DNA of 54,052 nucleotides from Streptomyces sp. NRRL B-24085 (GCF_001282115.1 NZ_LJBR01000083.1:1-54052), one strand, 5' to 3'; counted from the first letter of the stretch, positions 18,311-28,052 are shown. Program-made: numbers and translations. The notes: generated by a model not told the origin, from the sequence alone.

Positions 18311-19747
18311 TCAGTCCCCGCCGAGCCGGGCCTGGGCCTCGCGCCAGCGCGCGGGGTCGCCCTGCGGCTCGTACCGGGTGAGCTGCTGGGTCCGGGTGAG
18401 GAGATCGCGCCCGCCCGCGAGGTCGCTCACGAGCCCGTGGGCCCGCGCCTGGACCAGGACGTTGCCGAGCGCCGCCGCCTCGGTCGGCCCCGCCACCACC
18501 GGCAGCCCGCAGGCGTCGGCGGTGAGCTGGCACAGCAGGGCATTGCGCGTCCCGCCCCCGACGACGTGCACGACGTCCACGGGGTGGTCGGCCAGCCGCT
18601 GCGCCTCCTCGACCGCCTTGCGGTGGGCGAGGGCCAGCGAGTCGAGGATGCAGCGCGTGATCTCGGCGGGCGAGACGGGCACCGGCTGCCCGGAGGCACG
18701 GCACGCCTCGGCGATCCGCTCCGGCATCCGGCCCGGCGCGAGGAACCTGGCGTCGCCCGCGTCCACCACCGACCGCAGCGCCGGCACCGCGGCCGCCTCC
18801 CGCAGCAGCTCACCCAGGTCCGGGTCGCCCCAGGCCCGTACGCACTCCTGGAGCAGCCACAGCCCCATGATGTTCCGCAGGTACCGGACGGTGCCGTCGA
18901 GGCCGAGCTCGTTGGTGAAGTTGGCGGCCCGGCTCTCCTCCGTCAGCACCGGCGCGTCCAGTTCGAGCCCCGCCAGGGACCAGGTGCCGGTGCAGATGTA
19001 GGCGAACCGCTCACCGGACGCGGGCACGGCGGCCACCGCGGAGGCGGTGTCGTGCGACCCGACGGCCGTCACCGGCACGGGCCCGGTGAGACCGGTCTCC
19101 TCCAGCACCTCGGGCCGCAGCAGACCGGCCGGGTCACCGGGCTGCCGCAGCGGCGCGAACAGCCCCAGGTCGATGCCCAGCCGCTCCGCGATGTCGTACG
19201 ACCATCCGCGCGTCCGGGGATCGATGAGCTGGGTGGTCGAGGCGTTGGTCAGCTCGGTGCCCTGCTCGCCGGTCAGCCAGTAGGTGAGCAGGTCGGGGAC
19301 GAGCAACAGCCGCTGCGCGCCGGTGAGCCGGTCGGCGACGAGCTGGTACAGGGTGTTGAAGGGCGCGTACTGGAGCCCGGTCGCCGCGTACAGCTCGGGC
19401 GCGGGCACGGTCGCCCACACCTTCTGCGCGACCCCCTCGGTACGGGAGTCCCGGTAGTGCACCGGGTTCCCGAGCAGCGCCCCGTCGGCGTCCAGCAGCC
19501 CGTAGTCCACGGCCCAGCTGTCGATGCCGACGGAGTCGACCTGGCCGGCAGCCCTCAGCCCGTCCAGGACACCGCCGTAGAGCGAGAGGATGTCCCAGCG
19601 CAGGCCCTCCGGCAGTCGCACGGGCCGGTTCGCGAACCGGTGGGCCTCGGTCAGCTCCAGGCTGTCGGGGCCGACGCGGCCGACCATGACACGTCCGCTG
19701 GACGCGCCGAGGTCGACCGCGGCGTACGACTTCACGGACCCGCTCAT
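18311..19747 (-). CDS. rhaB: L-rhamnulokinase
   Basis: 478-residue FGGY-family sugar kinase of normal length. The phosphate-binding loop is AAVDLGASSGRVMVG, with the second-domain motifs VGSHDTASAVAAVP and TGTWSLAGLEL, and VHVVGGGTRNALLCQLTADA near the C-terminus, matching rhamnulokinases. It phosphorylates L-rhamnulose to L-rhamnulose-1-phosphate with ATP. Its ATG overlaps the rhaEW stop by four bases, so kinase and aldolase are coupled. Confidence 0.94.
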   Translation of the reverse strand: MSGSVKSYAAVDLGASSGRVMVGRVGPDSLELTEAHRFANRPVRLPEGLRWDILSLYGGVLDGLRAAGQVDSVGIDSWAVDYGLLDADGALLGNPVHYRDSRTEGVAQKVWATVPAPELYAATGLQYAPFNTLYQLVADRLTGAQRLLLVPDLLTYWLTGEQGTELTNASTTQLIDPRTRGWSYDIAERLGIDLGLFAPLRQPGDPAGLLRPEVLEETGLTGPVPVTAVGSHDTASAVAAVPASGERFAYICTGTWSLAGLELDAPVLTEESRAANFTNELGLDGTVRYLRNIMGLWLLQECVRAWGDPDLGELLREAAAVPALRSVVDAGDARFLAPGRMPERIAEACRASGQPVPVSPAEITRCILDSLALAHRKAVEEAQRLADHPVDVVHVVGGGTRNALLCQLTADACGLPVVAGPTEAAALGNVLVQARAHGLVSDLAGGRDLLTRTQQLTRYEPQGDPARWREAQARLGGD

Positions 19748-21783
19748 CGCAGGAAGGCGGCCGCGACGCCGGCGTCGACCGGGACGTGCAGCCCGGTGGT
19801 GTGCGTCAGCTCCCCGCCGGTCAGCGCGAACACGGCGTTGGCCACGTGCTCGGGGAGCACCTCGCGCTTGAGGATGGTCCGCTGGGCGTAGAACTCGCCC
19901 AGCTTCTCCTCCTCCACGCCGTACACGGCCGCGCGCTGGGCGCCCCAGCCGCCGGCGAAGATGCCGGACCCGCGCACCACGCCGTCCGGGTTGACGCCGT
20001 TGACGCGGATGCCGTGCTCGCCCAGCTCGGCGGCGAGCAGCCGCACCTGGTGGGCCTGGTCGGCCTTGGTGGCGGAGTAGGCGATGTTGTTGGGACCGGC
20101 GAACACGGCGTTCTTGGAGGCGATGTAGACGATGTCGCCGCCCAGCTTCTGCGCGATCATCACCCGGGCCGCCTCCCGGGACACCAGGAAGGAACCGCGC
20201 GCCATGATGTCGTGCTGGAGGTCCCAGTCCTTGGCGGAGGTCTCCAGGAGCGGCTTGGAGATGGAGATGCCGGCGTTGTTGACCACGAGGTCCACCCCGC
20301 CGAAGGCGAGCAGCGCGGCCCGGAACGACTCGGCGATCTGCGCTTCGTCCGTGACGTCCACGGTCACGGCGACGGCCTTGTCGGGCCCGCCGAGCTCCTC
20401 GGCGACCGCGGCCGCGTTCTCGGCGTTGAGGTCGGCGACGACGACACACGCCCCCTCGGCGACCAGCCGCTCGGCGATGGCCCTGCCGATACCGCTGCCC
20501 GCACCGGTGACCAGCGCGACCCGGGTGGCGAGCGGCTTGGGCTTCGGCATCCGCTGGAGCTTGGCCTCCTCAAGAGCCCAGTACTCGATGCGGAACTTCT
20601 CGGACTCCTCGATCGGTGCGTACGAGGAGACGGCCTCGGCGCCCCGCATCACGTTGATGGCGTTGACGTAGAACTCACCGGCGACCCGGGCGGTCTGCTT
20701 GTCCTTGCCGAAGGAGAACATGCCGACACCCGGGATCAGCACGATCGCCGGGTCGGCGCCGCGCATGGCGGGGGAGTCGGGCAGGGCGTGCCTCTGGTAG
20801 TAGGCGGCGTACTCCTCGCGGTACTCGGCGTGCAGTTCGCCGAGCCGCGCGACGGCCTCCTCCAGCGGAGCCGTCGGCGGCAGGTCCAGGACGAGGGGCC
20901 GCACCTTGGTGCGCAGGAAGTGGTCGGGGCAGGAGGTGCCGAGGGCGGCGAGGCGCGGGTGCTCGGCGCGGGCGAGGAACTCCAGCACCGGCTCGGAGTC
21001 GTTGAAGTGCCCGACCTGCGGCTTGTCCTGGGAGGCGATCGCGCGGACGTACGGCGCGAGAGCGGCGGCCCGCTCCTTCCGGTCGGCCTCGCCGAGCGGG
21101 CCGTACCCCTCGATGACGGGCCCGAAGGGTTCGGCCTTGCCGCGCTCCTCCAGGAACTTCTCGGCGGTCCGGATGATGTGCAGCGAGTTCTTCTCGCACT
21201 CCTCGGCACTCTCGCCCCAGGCGGTGATGCCGTGCCCGCCGAGGACGACCCCGATCGCCTGCGGGTTGGCCGCCTTGATGGCGGCGATGTCCAGCCCCAG
21301 CTGGAAGCCGGGCCGCCGCCACGGCACCCAGGCCACCGTGTCGCCGAAGCACTCCGCGGTCAGCTTCTCCCCGTCGGCGGCGCAGGCGAGCGCGATGCCG
21401 GAGTCCGGGTGCAGGTGGTCGACGTGCGCGGCCTCGACGAGCCCGTGCATGGCGGTGTCGATCGAGGGAGCCGCCCCGCCCTTGCCGTGCAGGCAGTAGT
21501 CGAACGCGGCGACCATCTCGTCCTCGCGGTCCACACCGGGGTACACGTCGACGAGCGCCCGCATCCTGTCCAGCCGCAGCACGGCGAGCCCGGCCTCGGT
21601 CAGCGTCCCGAGGTCACCACCGGACCCCTTGACCCACATCAGCTCGACATCACCCCCGGTCACGGGATCGGTGTCGGTGCCCTTGGCGGAGGCGTTGCCC
21701 CCGGCGTAGTTGGTGTTACGGGGATCGGAGCCGAGCCGGCGGGAACGGGCGAGGAGGGCGGCGGCTTCGGGGTGGAGTGCCAT
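19744..21783 (-). CDS. rhaEW: Bifunctional rhamnulose-1-phosphate aldolase / L-lactaldehyde dehydrogenase
   Basis: 679 residues, two enzymes in one chain. Residues 1 to about 400 form a class II aldolase/adducin domain with zinc histidines in AAHVDHLHPDSGIA. From about residue 425 an SDR domain follows, with RVALVTGAGSGIGRAIAE, NNAGIS and YSATKADQ. The architecture matches RhaEW as known from Bacillus subtilis: cleavage of rhamnulose-1-phosphate to dihydroxyacetone phosphate and L-lactaldehyde, then oxidation to L-lactate. It lies between rhaI and rhaB. A dispersed Streptomyces repeat separates it from rhaI, so it may have some independent expression. Confidence 0.93.
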   Translation of the reverse strand: MALHPEAAALLARSRRLGSDPRNTNYAGGNASAKGTDTDPVTGGDVELMWVKGSGGDLGTLTEAGLAVLRLDRMRALVDVYPGVDREDEMVAAFDYCLHGKGGAAPSIDTAMHGLVEAAHVDHLHPDSGIALACAADGEKLTAECFGDTVAWVPWRRPGFQLGLDIAAIKAANPQAIGVVLGGHGITAWGESAEECEKNSLHIIRTAEKFLEERGKAEPFGPVIEGYGPLGEADRKERAAALAPYVRAIASQDKPQVGHFNDSEPVLEFLARAEHPRLAALGTSCPDHFLRTKVRPLVLDLPPTAPLEEAVARLGELHAEYREEYAAYYQRHALPDSPAMRGADPAIVLIPGVGMFSFGKDKQTARVAGEFYVNAINVMRGAEAVSSYAPIEESEKFRIEYWALEEAKLQRMPKPKPLATRVALVTGAGSGIGRAIAERLVAEGACVVVADLNAENAAAVAEELGGPDKAVAVTVDVTDEAQIAESFRAALLAFGGVDLVVNNAGISISKPLLETSAKDWDLQHDIMARGSFLVSREAARVMIAQKLGGDIVYIASKNAVFAGPNNIAYSATKADQAHQVRLLAAELGEHGIRVNGVNPDGVVRGSGIFAGGWGAQRAAVYGVEEEKLGEFYAQRTILKREVLPEHVANAVFALTGGELTHTTGLHVPVDAGVAAAFLR

Positions 21784-21822
21784 GAACGTTCAGTCCTTAC
21801 TGAAAAGAGGGTGAGATTGCTT

Positions 21823-21910
21823 CCCTAGGGGCGCGGGGCTGTGCTGCATATGCGGCTACCGCCGCGCGGGCGCGACCAGCCACAACGGACGCGCACCCCG
21901 CAGACGACAG
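21823..21910. repeat. Dispersed Streptomyces intergenic repeat element
   Basis: The gap between rhaI and rhaEW holds a GGGGCGCGGGGCTGTG start, a hairpin GCGGC-TACC-GCCGC (21852-21865), the block GCGCGACCAGCCACAACGGA and a trailing CCCCGCAGACGACAG. From memory, this phrase recurs with small variation in intergenic regions throughout Streptomyces genomes. It may be a transcript-end or processing element. Ends are approximate. Confidence 0.65.
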
Positions 21911-21924
21911 ATCCCGGCAGACGC

Positions 21925-23085
21925 TCACGCCCCCCAACCGGCCTGCTCCCCACCGACCCGTTCGGCCACGATCTTCTCGGCCCACCCGGACCGCTTGTAC
22001 GCGGCGACGGGGTTCGCGTCGATCCCCATCTCCTCGCGCACCTCGGCGAGCAGCGGCCGCACATCCGTGTTGTACGCGTCCATCAGCACCGCGTTCGCCT
22101 CCAGCACATCCCCCTCGCGCTGAGCCGCCGCAAGGGCGTCCCGGTCGACCAGCAGCGCCTTAGCGGTCGCCTCCTGCACGTTCATCACCGACCGGATGAT
22201 CGCCGGGATCTTCGCCTCGATGTTGTGGCACTGGTCGAGCATGAACGCCACCTCGGAGGTGAACCCGCCCCCGCGCACCACCTCGTACATGATCCGGAAG
22301 AGCTGGAAGGGATCGGCCGCCCCCACCATGAGGTCGTCGTCGGCGTAGAACCGCGAGTTGAAGTCGAACCCGCCGAGCTTCCCCTCCCGCAGCAGCGTGG
22401 CGACAATGAACTCGATGTTGGTGCCGGGCGCGTGGTGCCCGGTGTCGACGACCACCTGCGCCTTGGGCCCGAGCTTCAGACAGTGCGCGTACGCCGTGCC
22501 CCAGTCCGGCACGTCGGTCGAGTAGAAGGCCGGCTCGAAGAACTTGTACTCGAGCAGCATCCGCTGTCCGTCGCCCAGACGGTCGTACACCTCGGCGAGA
22601 CCTTCGGCCAGCCGGTCCTGGCGGGCCCGCAGATCGTCCTGGCCGGGATAGTTCGTACCGTCGGCGAACCACAGCTTGAGGTCCTGGGAGCCGGTCGCGT
22701 CCATGATGTCGACGCACTCCAGCAGATGGTCGAGGGCCTTGCGGCGCACCGCGGCGTCCGGATGGCAGATGCTGCCCAGCTTGTAGTCGTCGTCCTGGAA
22801 GGTGTTGGAGTTGACGGCGCCCAGCTTCACGCCCCGCTCCTCGGCGAACTTCGCCAGCGCGGCGTAGTCCTCGACCTTGTCCCACGGGATGTGCAGGGCG
22901 ACGGTCGGGGCCACCCCGGTGAACGCGTGCACCTGTGCCGCGTCCTCCAGCTTCTCCTGCGGGGTACGCGGTACGCCCTGCTGGGCGAACACCTTGAAGC
23001 GGGTTCCCGAGTTCCCGTACGCCCACGACGGCGTCTCGACGGCCTGGGTCTTGAGAGCGGCCTTCACCGCGGCGAGCTCGGTCAC
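21925..23085 (-). CDS. rhaI: L-rhamnose isomerase
   Basis: 386-residue TIM-barrel sugar isomerase of the Pseudomonas RhaI type, distinct from E. coli RhaA. Metal and substrate residues are visible in [15 protein letters not shown], in [17 protein letters not shown] and in the [17 protein letters not shown] stretch. It converts L-rhamnose to L-rhamnulose with divalent metal. GTG 23085 is preceded by CAGGAG. It is the first gene of the rhaI-rhaEW-rhaB-lutABC unit, behind a strong promoter with a LacI-type operator. Confidence 0.94.
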   Translation of the reverse strand: MTELAAVKAALKTQAVETPSWAYGNSGTRFKVFAQQGVPRTPQEKLEDAAQVHAFTGVAPTVALHIPWDKVEDYAALAKFAEERGVKLGAVNSNTFQDDDYKLGSICHPDAAVRRKALDHLLECVDIMDATGSQDLKLWFADGTNYPGQDDLRARQDRLAEGLAEVYDRLGDGQRMLLEYKFFEPAFYSTDVPDWGTAYAHCLKLGPKAQVVVDTGHHAPGTNIEFIVATLLREGKLGGFDFNSRFYADDDLMVGAADPFQLFRIMYEVVRGGGFTSEVAFMLDQCHNIEAKIPAIIRSVMNVQEATAKALLVDRDALAAAQREGDVLEANAVLMDAYNTDVRPLLAEVREEMGIDANPVAAYKRSGWAEKIVAERVGGEQAGWGA

Positions 23086-23136
23086 TTGAGGGCTCCTGTG
23101 ACGTGGGGTCTTGAGGGCTTCCGAACAGCTTCACTG

Positions 23137-23184
23137 TGAAACGATTCAAGACGGGAAAGTATGGGGCCCCCGCAGGGGTGTCAA
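23137..23184 (-). promoter_or_regulatory. rhaI promoter with LacI-type operator
   Basis: On the minus strand a perfect -35, TTGACA (23184-23179), is 17 bases from TACTTT (23161-23156), predicting a start near 23149. The near-palindrome TGAAACGATTCA (23137-23148) lies exactly at +1 to about +12, the classic repressor position. It drives rhaI and probably all genes to lutC. Confidence 0.75.
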
Positions 23185-23192
23185 CCCCTGCG
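23171..23192. promoter_or_regulatory. 22-bp perfect palindrome around the rhaI -35 box
   Basis: CGCAGGGGT and ACCCCTGCG are perfect 9-base arms around GTCA, and the -35 hexamer sits in the loop and inner arm. It could bind a second regulator, such as a catabolite-control protein, or act as a cruciform. Confidence 0.45.
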
Positions 23193-23233
23193 ACCAAGGC
23201 TGTTGCTCGTGACCCCCCTGTGACCTGAGTTCA

Positions 23234-23248
23234 TCGAAAGTTTTTCGA
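23234..23248. promoter_or_regulatory. Palindrome TCGAAA-N3-TTTCGA upstream of the rhaT promoter
   Basis: Perfect 6-base arms around GTT, ending 10 bases before the rhaT -35. It is unlike the other rhamnose sites and resembles the CGAAA/TTTCG operator style reported near Streptomyces xylanase genes. It may mark a second control protein. Confidence 0.4.
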
Positions 23249-23258
23249 CACGAACCCA

Positions 23259-23314
23259 TTGACGTGACATGCGCTCCATGCCTAACGTCCCGGCAACCAA
23301 GTTGAAACCTTTCA
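23259..23314 (+). promoter_or_regulatory. rhaT operon promoter with LacI-type operator
   Basis: TTGACG (23259-23264) and TAACGT (23283-23288) are 18 bases apart, predicting a start near 23295. The site TGAAACCTTTCA (23303-23314) lies about +9 to +20. It shares TGAAAC and TTCA halves with the rhaI site. It drives the importer operon through rhaR. Confidence 0.65.
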
Positions 23315-23359
23315 CGACGCCGTGAGGGCCGTCCCGCCGGCGTCGTCGAGGAGCCCCCA

Positions 23360-24877
23360 ATGACCCACCCGTCCACCACGGGTCCGGCCCCGGTTCTCGC
23401 GCTCAAGGACATCTCGAAGTCCTTCGGCGCGGTTCGCGCCCTGCGGGACGTCTCCCTGGAGCTGTTTCCCGGGGAGGTGCACGCCCTCGCCGGCGAGAAC
23501 GGCGCGGGCAAGTCGACCCTCATCAAGACCCTCGCGGGAGTGCACCGGCCGGACTCCGGCCAGGTACTGCTCGACGGCGAGCCGGTCGTCTTCCACGGTC
23601 CCGGTGACGCCCGCGACGCCGGTATCGCCGTGATCTACCAGGAGCCCACGCTCTTCCCCGACCTGTCGATCGCCGAGAACATCTTCATGGGCCGCCAGCC
23701 CCGGCGCGCCCTCGGCCGGATCGACCACAAGGCCACCCACACCGCGACCCTGGCCCTGATGCAGCGCCTCGGCGTCGAGCTCGACCCCGACCGCCCGGCG
23801 CGCGGCCTGTCCATCGCCGACCAGCAGATCGTCGAAATCGCCAAGGCGCTGTCCTTCGAGGCCCGCGTCCTGATCATGGACGAGCCCACGGCCGCCCTCA
23901 CCGGCAGCGAGGTGGCCCGCCTCTTCGGCGTCGTCAAGGCGCTCCGTGAGCAGGGTGCCGCGGTGCTGTTCATCTCGCACCGCCTGGAGGAGATCTTCCA
24001 GATCTGCCGGACGGTCACCACCCTGCGCGACGGTGCCTGGATCTCCAGCGAGCCGATCGAGGGCATGACCGAGGACGACCTGGTCCGCCGCATGGTCGGC
24101 CGGGACCTCGACGAGCTCTACCCCAAGCAGGACGTGCGCCCCGGCGAGGTCGCGCTCACGGTGCGCCGGCTGACCCGGGAGGGCGTCTTCACCGACGTCT
24201 CGTTCGAGGTCAGGCAGGGCGAGATCGTCGGTCTCGCGGGCCTCGTCGGAGCGGGCCGTACGGAAGTCGCGCGGGCGGTGTTCGGCATCGACCGCTGGGA
24301 CGCCGGAGAGGTCACCGTGGGCGGGAAGGCGTTGGTCAACGGCGCGCCCTCGACGGCGATGGCCGCGGGCCTCGCTCTGGTCCCCGAGGACCGGCGCGCC
24401 CAGGGTCTCGTGATGGACATGTCCATCGAGCGCAACATCGGCCTCACCGGCCTGCGGACGACCGTCAGGGCCGGACTGATGGACCGCGGCGCCGAGCGCA
24501 GCCGTTCCCTCGACTGGGCCGTCAAGCTCCAGGTGAAGTACGCCCGGATCGCCGACACCGTCAACACGCTGTCGGGCGGCAACCAGCAGAAGGTCGTCCT
24601 CGCCAAGTGGCTGGCCACCGGACCCAAGGTGCTCATCGTCGACGAGCCGACCCGCGGCATCGACGTCGGCACCAAGGCCGAGGTGCACCGGCTGCTGAGC
24701 GAGCTGGCCGCCGACGGGGTGGCCGTCCTGATGATCTCCTCCGACCTGCCCGAGATCCTCGGCATGGCCGACCGCGTGCTGGTGATGCACGAGGGCCGCC
24801 TGACCGCCGAGATCCCGCGCTCCGACGCCACCGAGGAAACCGTGATGGCCGCAGCCACCGGGAGGGCCGCCGCATGA
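23360..24877 (+). CDS. rhaT: Rhamnose ABC importer, tandem ATP-binding protein
   Basis: 505-residue sugar-type ATPase with two nucleotide-binding domains in one chain. The first has Walker [16 protein letters not shown], signature [15 protein letters not shown] and Walker [12 protein letters not shown]. The second (from about residue 260) has a degenerate Walker [15 protein letters not shown] but a normal [15 protein letters not shown] and [12 protein letters not shown], as in RbsA-type proteins. GAGGAG precedes ATG 23360. It is the first gene of the import operon, with a 4-base overlap to the first permease gene. Confidence 0.92.
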   Translation: MTHPSTTGPAPVLALKDISKSFGAVRALRDVSLELFPGEVHALAGENGAGKSTLIKTLAGVHRPDSGQVLLDGEPVVFHGPGDARDAGIAVIYQEPTLFPDLSIAENIFMGRQPRRALGRIDHKATHTATLALMQRLGVELDPDRPARGLSIADQQIVEIAKALSFEARVLIMDEPTAALTGSEVARLFGVVKALREQGAAVLFISHRLEEIFQICRTVTTLRDGAWISSEPIEGMTEDDLVRRMVGRDLDELYPKQDVRPGEVALTVRRLTREGVFTDVSFEVRQGEIVGLAGLVGAGRTEVARAVFGIDRWDAGEVTVGGKALVNGAPSTAMAAGLALVPEDRRAQGLVMDMSIERNIGLTGLRTTVRAGLMDRGAERSRSLDWAVKLQVKYARIADTVNTLSGGNQQKVVLAKWLATGPKVLIVDEPTRGIDVGTKAEVHRLLSELAADGVAVLMISSDLPEILGMADRVLVMHEGRLTAEIPRSDATEETVMAAATGRAAA

Positions 24878-25914
24878 CGGTGACCACCCCCAACGAGGCT
24901 CCCGTGACCGACATCCCCAAGTCCAGCGGCACCCGCCTGGTCGACCGCGTCTTCAAGATGCGGGAGCTGGCCATCCTGGTCGTCTTCCTGGTGATGATCG
25001 TCGTCACCCAGATCGGGAACAGCGACTTCCTCACCGAGCAGGGCATCAAGGACCTGCTGCTGAACGCCACGATCCTGGTGCTGGTCGCCACCGGCCAGTC
25101 GCTGGTCGTGATCACGAGGAACGTCGACCTCTCGGTCGGCTCCACCCTCGGCATCAGCGCCTTCGCCGCGGGCACCTACCTCCAGGGCGGCGGCAACCCC
25201 GTCGTGGCGATCGTGCTCGCCGTCCTGCTCGGCGTCGGCTTCGGCCTCCTCAACGGCCTGCTCGTCAGCCTCGGCCAGGTGCCCGCGCTCGTGGTCACCC
25301 TCGGCACGCTCTACATCATCCGGGGCATCGACTCCATCTGGGTCGGCTCCCGCCAGATCACCGCGGCCGACCTCCCCGACAGCTTCGTGAACTTCGGCTC
25401 CGGCGGCATCTCCGCGGTGCCCTGGCTGGCCCTGATCGCGCTGGCGGTGCTCGTCGCCACCGCCTACTACCTCAAGCACTTCGGCAGCGGACGCGAGCTG
25501 TACGCGCTCGGCTCCAACCCCGAGGCCGCCCGGCTCGCCGGCATCCCGGTGCGCAAGCGGATCCTGGCCGCGTACACCTTCTGCGGCGCCCTCGCCGGCC
25601 TCGCCGGAGCGATGTACCTGGCCCGGTTCGGCAACGTCGACTCCGGGACCGGCAACGGCTACGAACTCACCGTCGTCAGCGCGGTCGTGGTCGGCGGTGT
25701 CGTCTTCACCGGCGGCTCCGGCAGCGTCTACGGCGCGGCCCTCGGCGCCCTGCTGCTGACCTCCATCAACAGCGTGCTGCCCGCTCTCGGCGTCAGCTCG
25801 GTCTGGGTGCTCGCCATCAACGGCATCCTGCTCATCCTCGCCATCGCGGTCGACCGGGTCGTCGCGCTGCGCGTGGCCTCCGCCCTGAAGAAGAGGAACG
25901 CCCGCCATGCCTGA
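24874..25914 (+). CDS. rhaP: Rhamnose ABC importer permease 1
   Basis: 346-residue permease of the RbsC/BPD_transp_2 family with about ten membrane segments and the signature region [19 protein letters not shown] that contacts the ATPase. A cytoplasmic N-terminus of about 30 residues precedes the first helix. ATG 24874 overlaps the ATPase gene stop by four bases; its stop overlaps the next permease start by eight. The symbol follows the rhizobial rhamnose system, and P versus Q is arbitrary. Confidence 0.88.
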   Translation: MTVTTPNEAPVTDIPKSSGTRLVDRVFKMRELAILVVFLVMIVVTQIGNSDFLTEQGIKDLLLNATILVLVATGQSLVVITRNVDLSVGSTLGISAFAAGTYLQGGGNPVVAIVLAVLLGVGFGLLNGLLVSLGQVPALVVTLGTLYIIRGIDSIWVGSRQITAADLPDSFVNFGSGGISAVPWLALIALAVLVATAYYLKHFGSGRELYALGSNPEAARLAGIPVRKRILAAYTFCGALAGLAGAMYLARFGNVDSGTGNGYELTVVSAVVVGGVVFTGGSGSVYGAALGALLLTSINSVLPALGVSSVWVLAINGILLILAIAVDRVVALRVASALKKRNARHA

Positions 25915-26917
25915 CTCCCTCACGCGTGCCATCCGCTGGGACACGGTCGTCGGCGCGCTCCTGATCGTGGTCCTGCTGTTGTCCTTCGGCACGGTCGACG
26001 GCTTCGGCAACGCGCTCAACCTGTCGTTCCTGATCGGCAACACCCTGCCGATCGCGCTGATCGCGCTGCCCATGACCCTGCTCGTGGTCTCCGGCGAGAT
26101 CGACCTCTCCGTCGCCTCCACGGCCGGCCTGTCCGGCGCGGTGATGGGCGCCCTGTGGAACCAGGGCCTGACCATCGAGGTGATCATCCCGATCTGCCTG
26201 CTGCTCGGCGTGGTCTGCGGGCTGGTCAACGGCCTGCTCGTCACCCGGCTCGGCCTGCCCTCGCTCGCCGTCACCATCGGCACCCTCGCCGCCTACCGGG
26301 GCATCGCACAGATCGTGCTCGGCTCCGACGCGGTGACCGACTTCCCGACCCAGTACCTGGACTTCGCGGCCGGGCGCATCGGGGACACCTTCATCCCACA
26401 GGCGTTCATCCCCTTCCTGGTTCTCCTCGCGATCGCGGTGGTCGTCCTGCACGCCACGCCGTTCGGGCGGTCGGTGTTCGCGACCGGCGCCAGCGAGGAG
26501 GCGGCGCGGTTCGCCGGCATCCGGGTCAAGCGCCAGAAGCTGATCCTGTTCACGGTGACGGGCCTGATGGCCTCCCTCACCGGCATCTTCTGGGCACTGC
26601 ACTACGCCAGCGCCCGCTACGACAACGCCACGGGGCTCGAACTCTCCGTCGTGGCGGCCGTGTTGCTCGGTGGCATCGACTTCGACGGCGGCAAGGGCAC
26701 GCTCGGCGGCGCGATCGCGGGAGTCTTCCTGCTCGGCGCGCTGCAGAACGTGATGAGCCTCCAGGACGTCTCCGCCCAGTCGCAGATCGTCGTCACCGGC
26801 GTTCTTCTCGTCCTCTCCGTGCTCGGCCCGCGGGTCGCACGGCAGATCTCGGTTGCGAGGGCCGGCCGCCGAGCCGCCTCGACACCGGCGTCCAAGGCGC
26901 CCACCCCGGCCGCATAG
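25907..26917 (+). CDS. rhaQ: Rhamnose ABC importer permease 2
   Basis: 336-residue RbsC-family permease with about ten membrane segments and the coupling motif GRSVFATGASEEAARFAGI. It pairs with the preceding permease as a heterodimer, which is the known arrangement of rhamnose importers with two different permeases. The start overlaps the previous gene by eight bases. The C-terminal tail is short and basic. Confidence 0.88.
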   Translation: MPDSLTRAIRWDTVVGALLIVVLLLSFGTVDGFGNALNLSFLIGNTLPIALIALPMTLLVVSGEIDLSVASTAGLSGAVMGALWNQGLTIEVIIPICLLLGVVCGLVNGLLVTRLGLPSLAVTIGTLAAYRGIAQIVLGSDAVTDFPTQYLDFAAGRIGDTFIPQAFIPFLVLLAIAVVVLHATPFGRSVFATGASEEAARFAGIRVKRQKLILFTVTGLMASLTGIFWALHYASARYDNATGLELSVVAAVLLGGIDFDGGKGTLGGAIAGVFLLGALQNVMSLQDVSAQSQIVVTGVLLVLSVLGPRVARQISVARAGRRAASTPASKAPTPAA

Positions 26918-26972
26918 GCCCAGGGCGCTCAGGAAACCTCGTATCCGCTCACCCTCGTAAGGAAGATCCGTC

Positions 26973-28052
26973 ATGCGCAAGTCATCCCTCCGCCGTTCCT
27001 GCGCGGCCCTCGCCGCCGGCACCTCCCTCGCTCTCGCGCTCACCGCGTGCGGCGGCACCACCAAGAAGGACGTGCAGGACGAGGGCGCCTCGGCGGCCTC
27101 CACCGCCAAGGCCGACCCGAACGCGGCCACCAAGAAGGGCCTGACCGTCGGGTTCCTGCCCAAGCAGGTCAACAACCCGTACTTCACCTCCGCCGACAAG
27201 GGCGGCGAGAAGGCGCTGACCGAACTGGGCAGCAAGTACAAGGAGGTCGGTCCCTCCAGCGCCACCGACACCGCCGGGCAGGTCTCCTACGTCAACACGC
27301 TCACCCAGCAGCAGGTGAACGCGATGGCCGTGTCCGCGCAGGACCCCGGCGCCCTGTGCACCGCCCTCAAGCAGGCCATGAAGAACGACATCAAGGTCGT
27401 CACCTACGACTCCGACACCAAGCCGGAGTGCCGCAACGCCTTCGTCTCGCAGGCCTCCGCCGAGGACCTGGGCCGTACCGAGGTGCAGCTGCTCGCCGAG
27501 CAGATCGGCTACAAGGGCGAGATCGCGATCCTGTCCGCCGCCCAGACGGCGACGAACCAGAACACCTGGATCGACTTCATGAAGGACGAGCTGAAGGACC
27601 CGAAGTACAAGAACGTCAAGCTCGTCAAGGTCGCGTACGGCAACGACGACGCCCAGCAGTCCTTCCAGCAGACCCAGGGCCTGCTCCAGGAGTACCCGAA
27701 CCTGAAGGGGATCATCTCCCCGACCACCGTCGGCATCAAGGCCGCCGCCCAGTACCTGTCCGGCTCCAAGTACAAGGGCAAGGTCAAGCTGACCGGCCTC
27801 GGCACCCCCAACGACATGCGCAAGTACGTCAAGAACGGCACCGTCGAGGCGTTCGAGCTGTGGGACCCGTCGAAGCTCGGCGCGCTGGCCGCCCAGACCG
27901 CGGTCGCCCTGGTCTCCGGCCAGATCACCGGCAAGGAGGGCGAGACCTTCAAGGCCGGCGACACCACGTACACCATCGGCAAGGACGGCGTGATCAACCT
28001 CGGCAAGCCGACCGTGTTCGACGCCAAGAACATCGACCAGTTCAACTTCTGA
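26973..28052 (+). CDS. rhaS: Rhamnose-binding lipoprotein of the ABC importer
   Basis: 359-residue periplasmic-binding-protein-like receptor of the RbsB/LacI fold. A lipoprotein signal ends in LALALTAC, with Cys26 as the lipidated residue. The mature protein begins the family fold at LTVGFLPKQVNNPYF. VVTYDSDTKPECRNAFVSQ and a C-terminal GDTTYTIGKDGVINLGKP match rhamnose-binding RhaS proteins. It delivers the sugar to the RhaPQ permeases. AAGGAAG lies before ATG 26973. Codon use suggests high expression. Confidence 0.92.
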   Translation: MRKSSLRRSCAALAAGTSLALALTACGGTTKKDVQDEGASAASTAKADPNAATKKGLTVGFLPKQVNNPYFTSADKGGEKALTELGSKYKEVGPSSATDTAGQVSYVNTLTQQQVNAMAVSAQDPGALCTALKQAMKNDIKVVTYDSDTKPECRNAFVSQASAEDLGRTEVQLLAEQIGYKGEIAILSAAQTATNQNTWIDFMKDELKDPKYKNVKLVKVAYGNDDAQQSFQQTQGLLQEYPNLKGIISPTTVGIKAAAQYLSGSKYKGKVKLTGLGTPNDMRKYVKNGTVEAFELWDPSKLGALAAQTAVALVSGQITGKEGETFKAGDTTYTIGKDGVINLGKPTVFDAKNIDQFNF

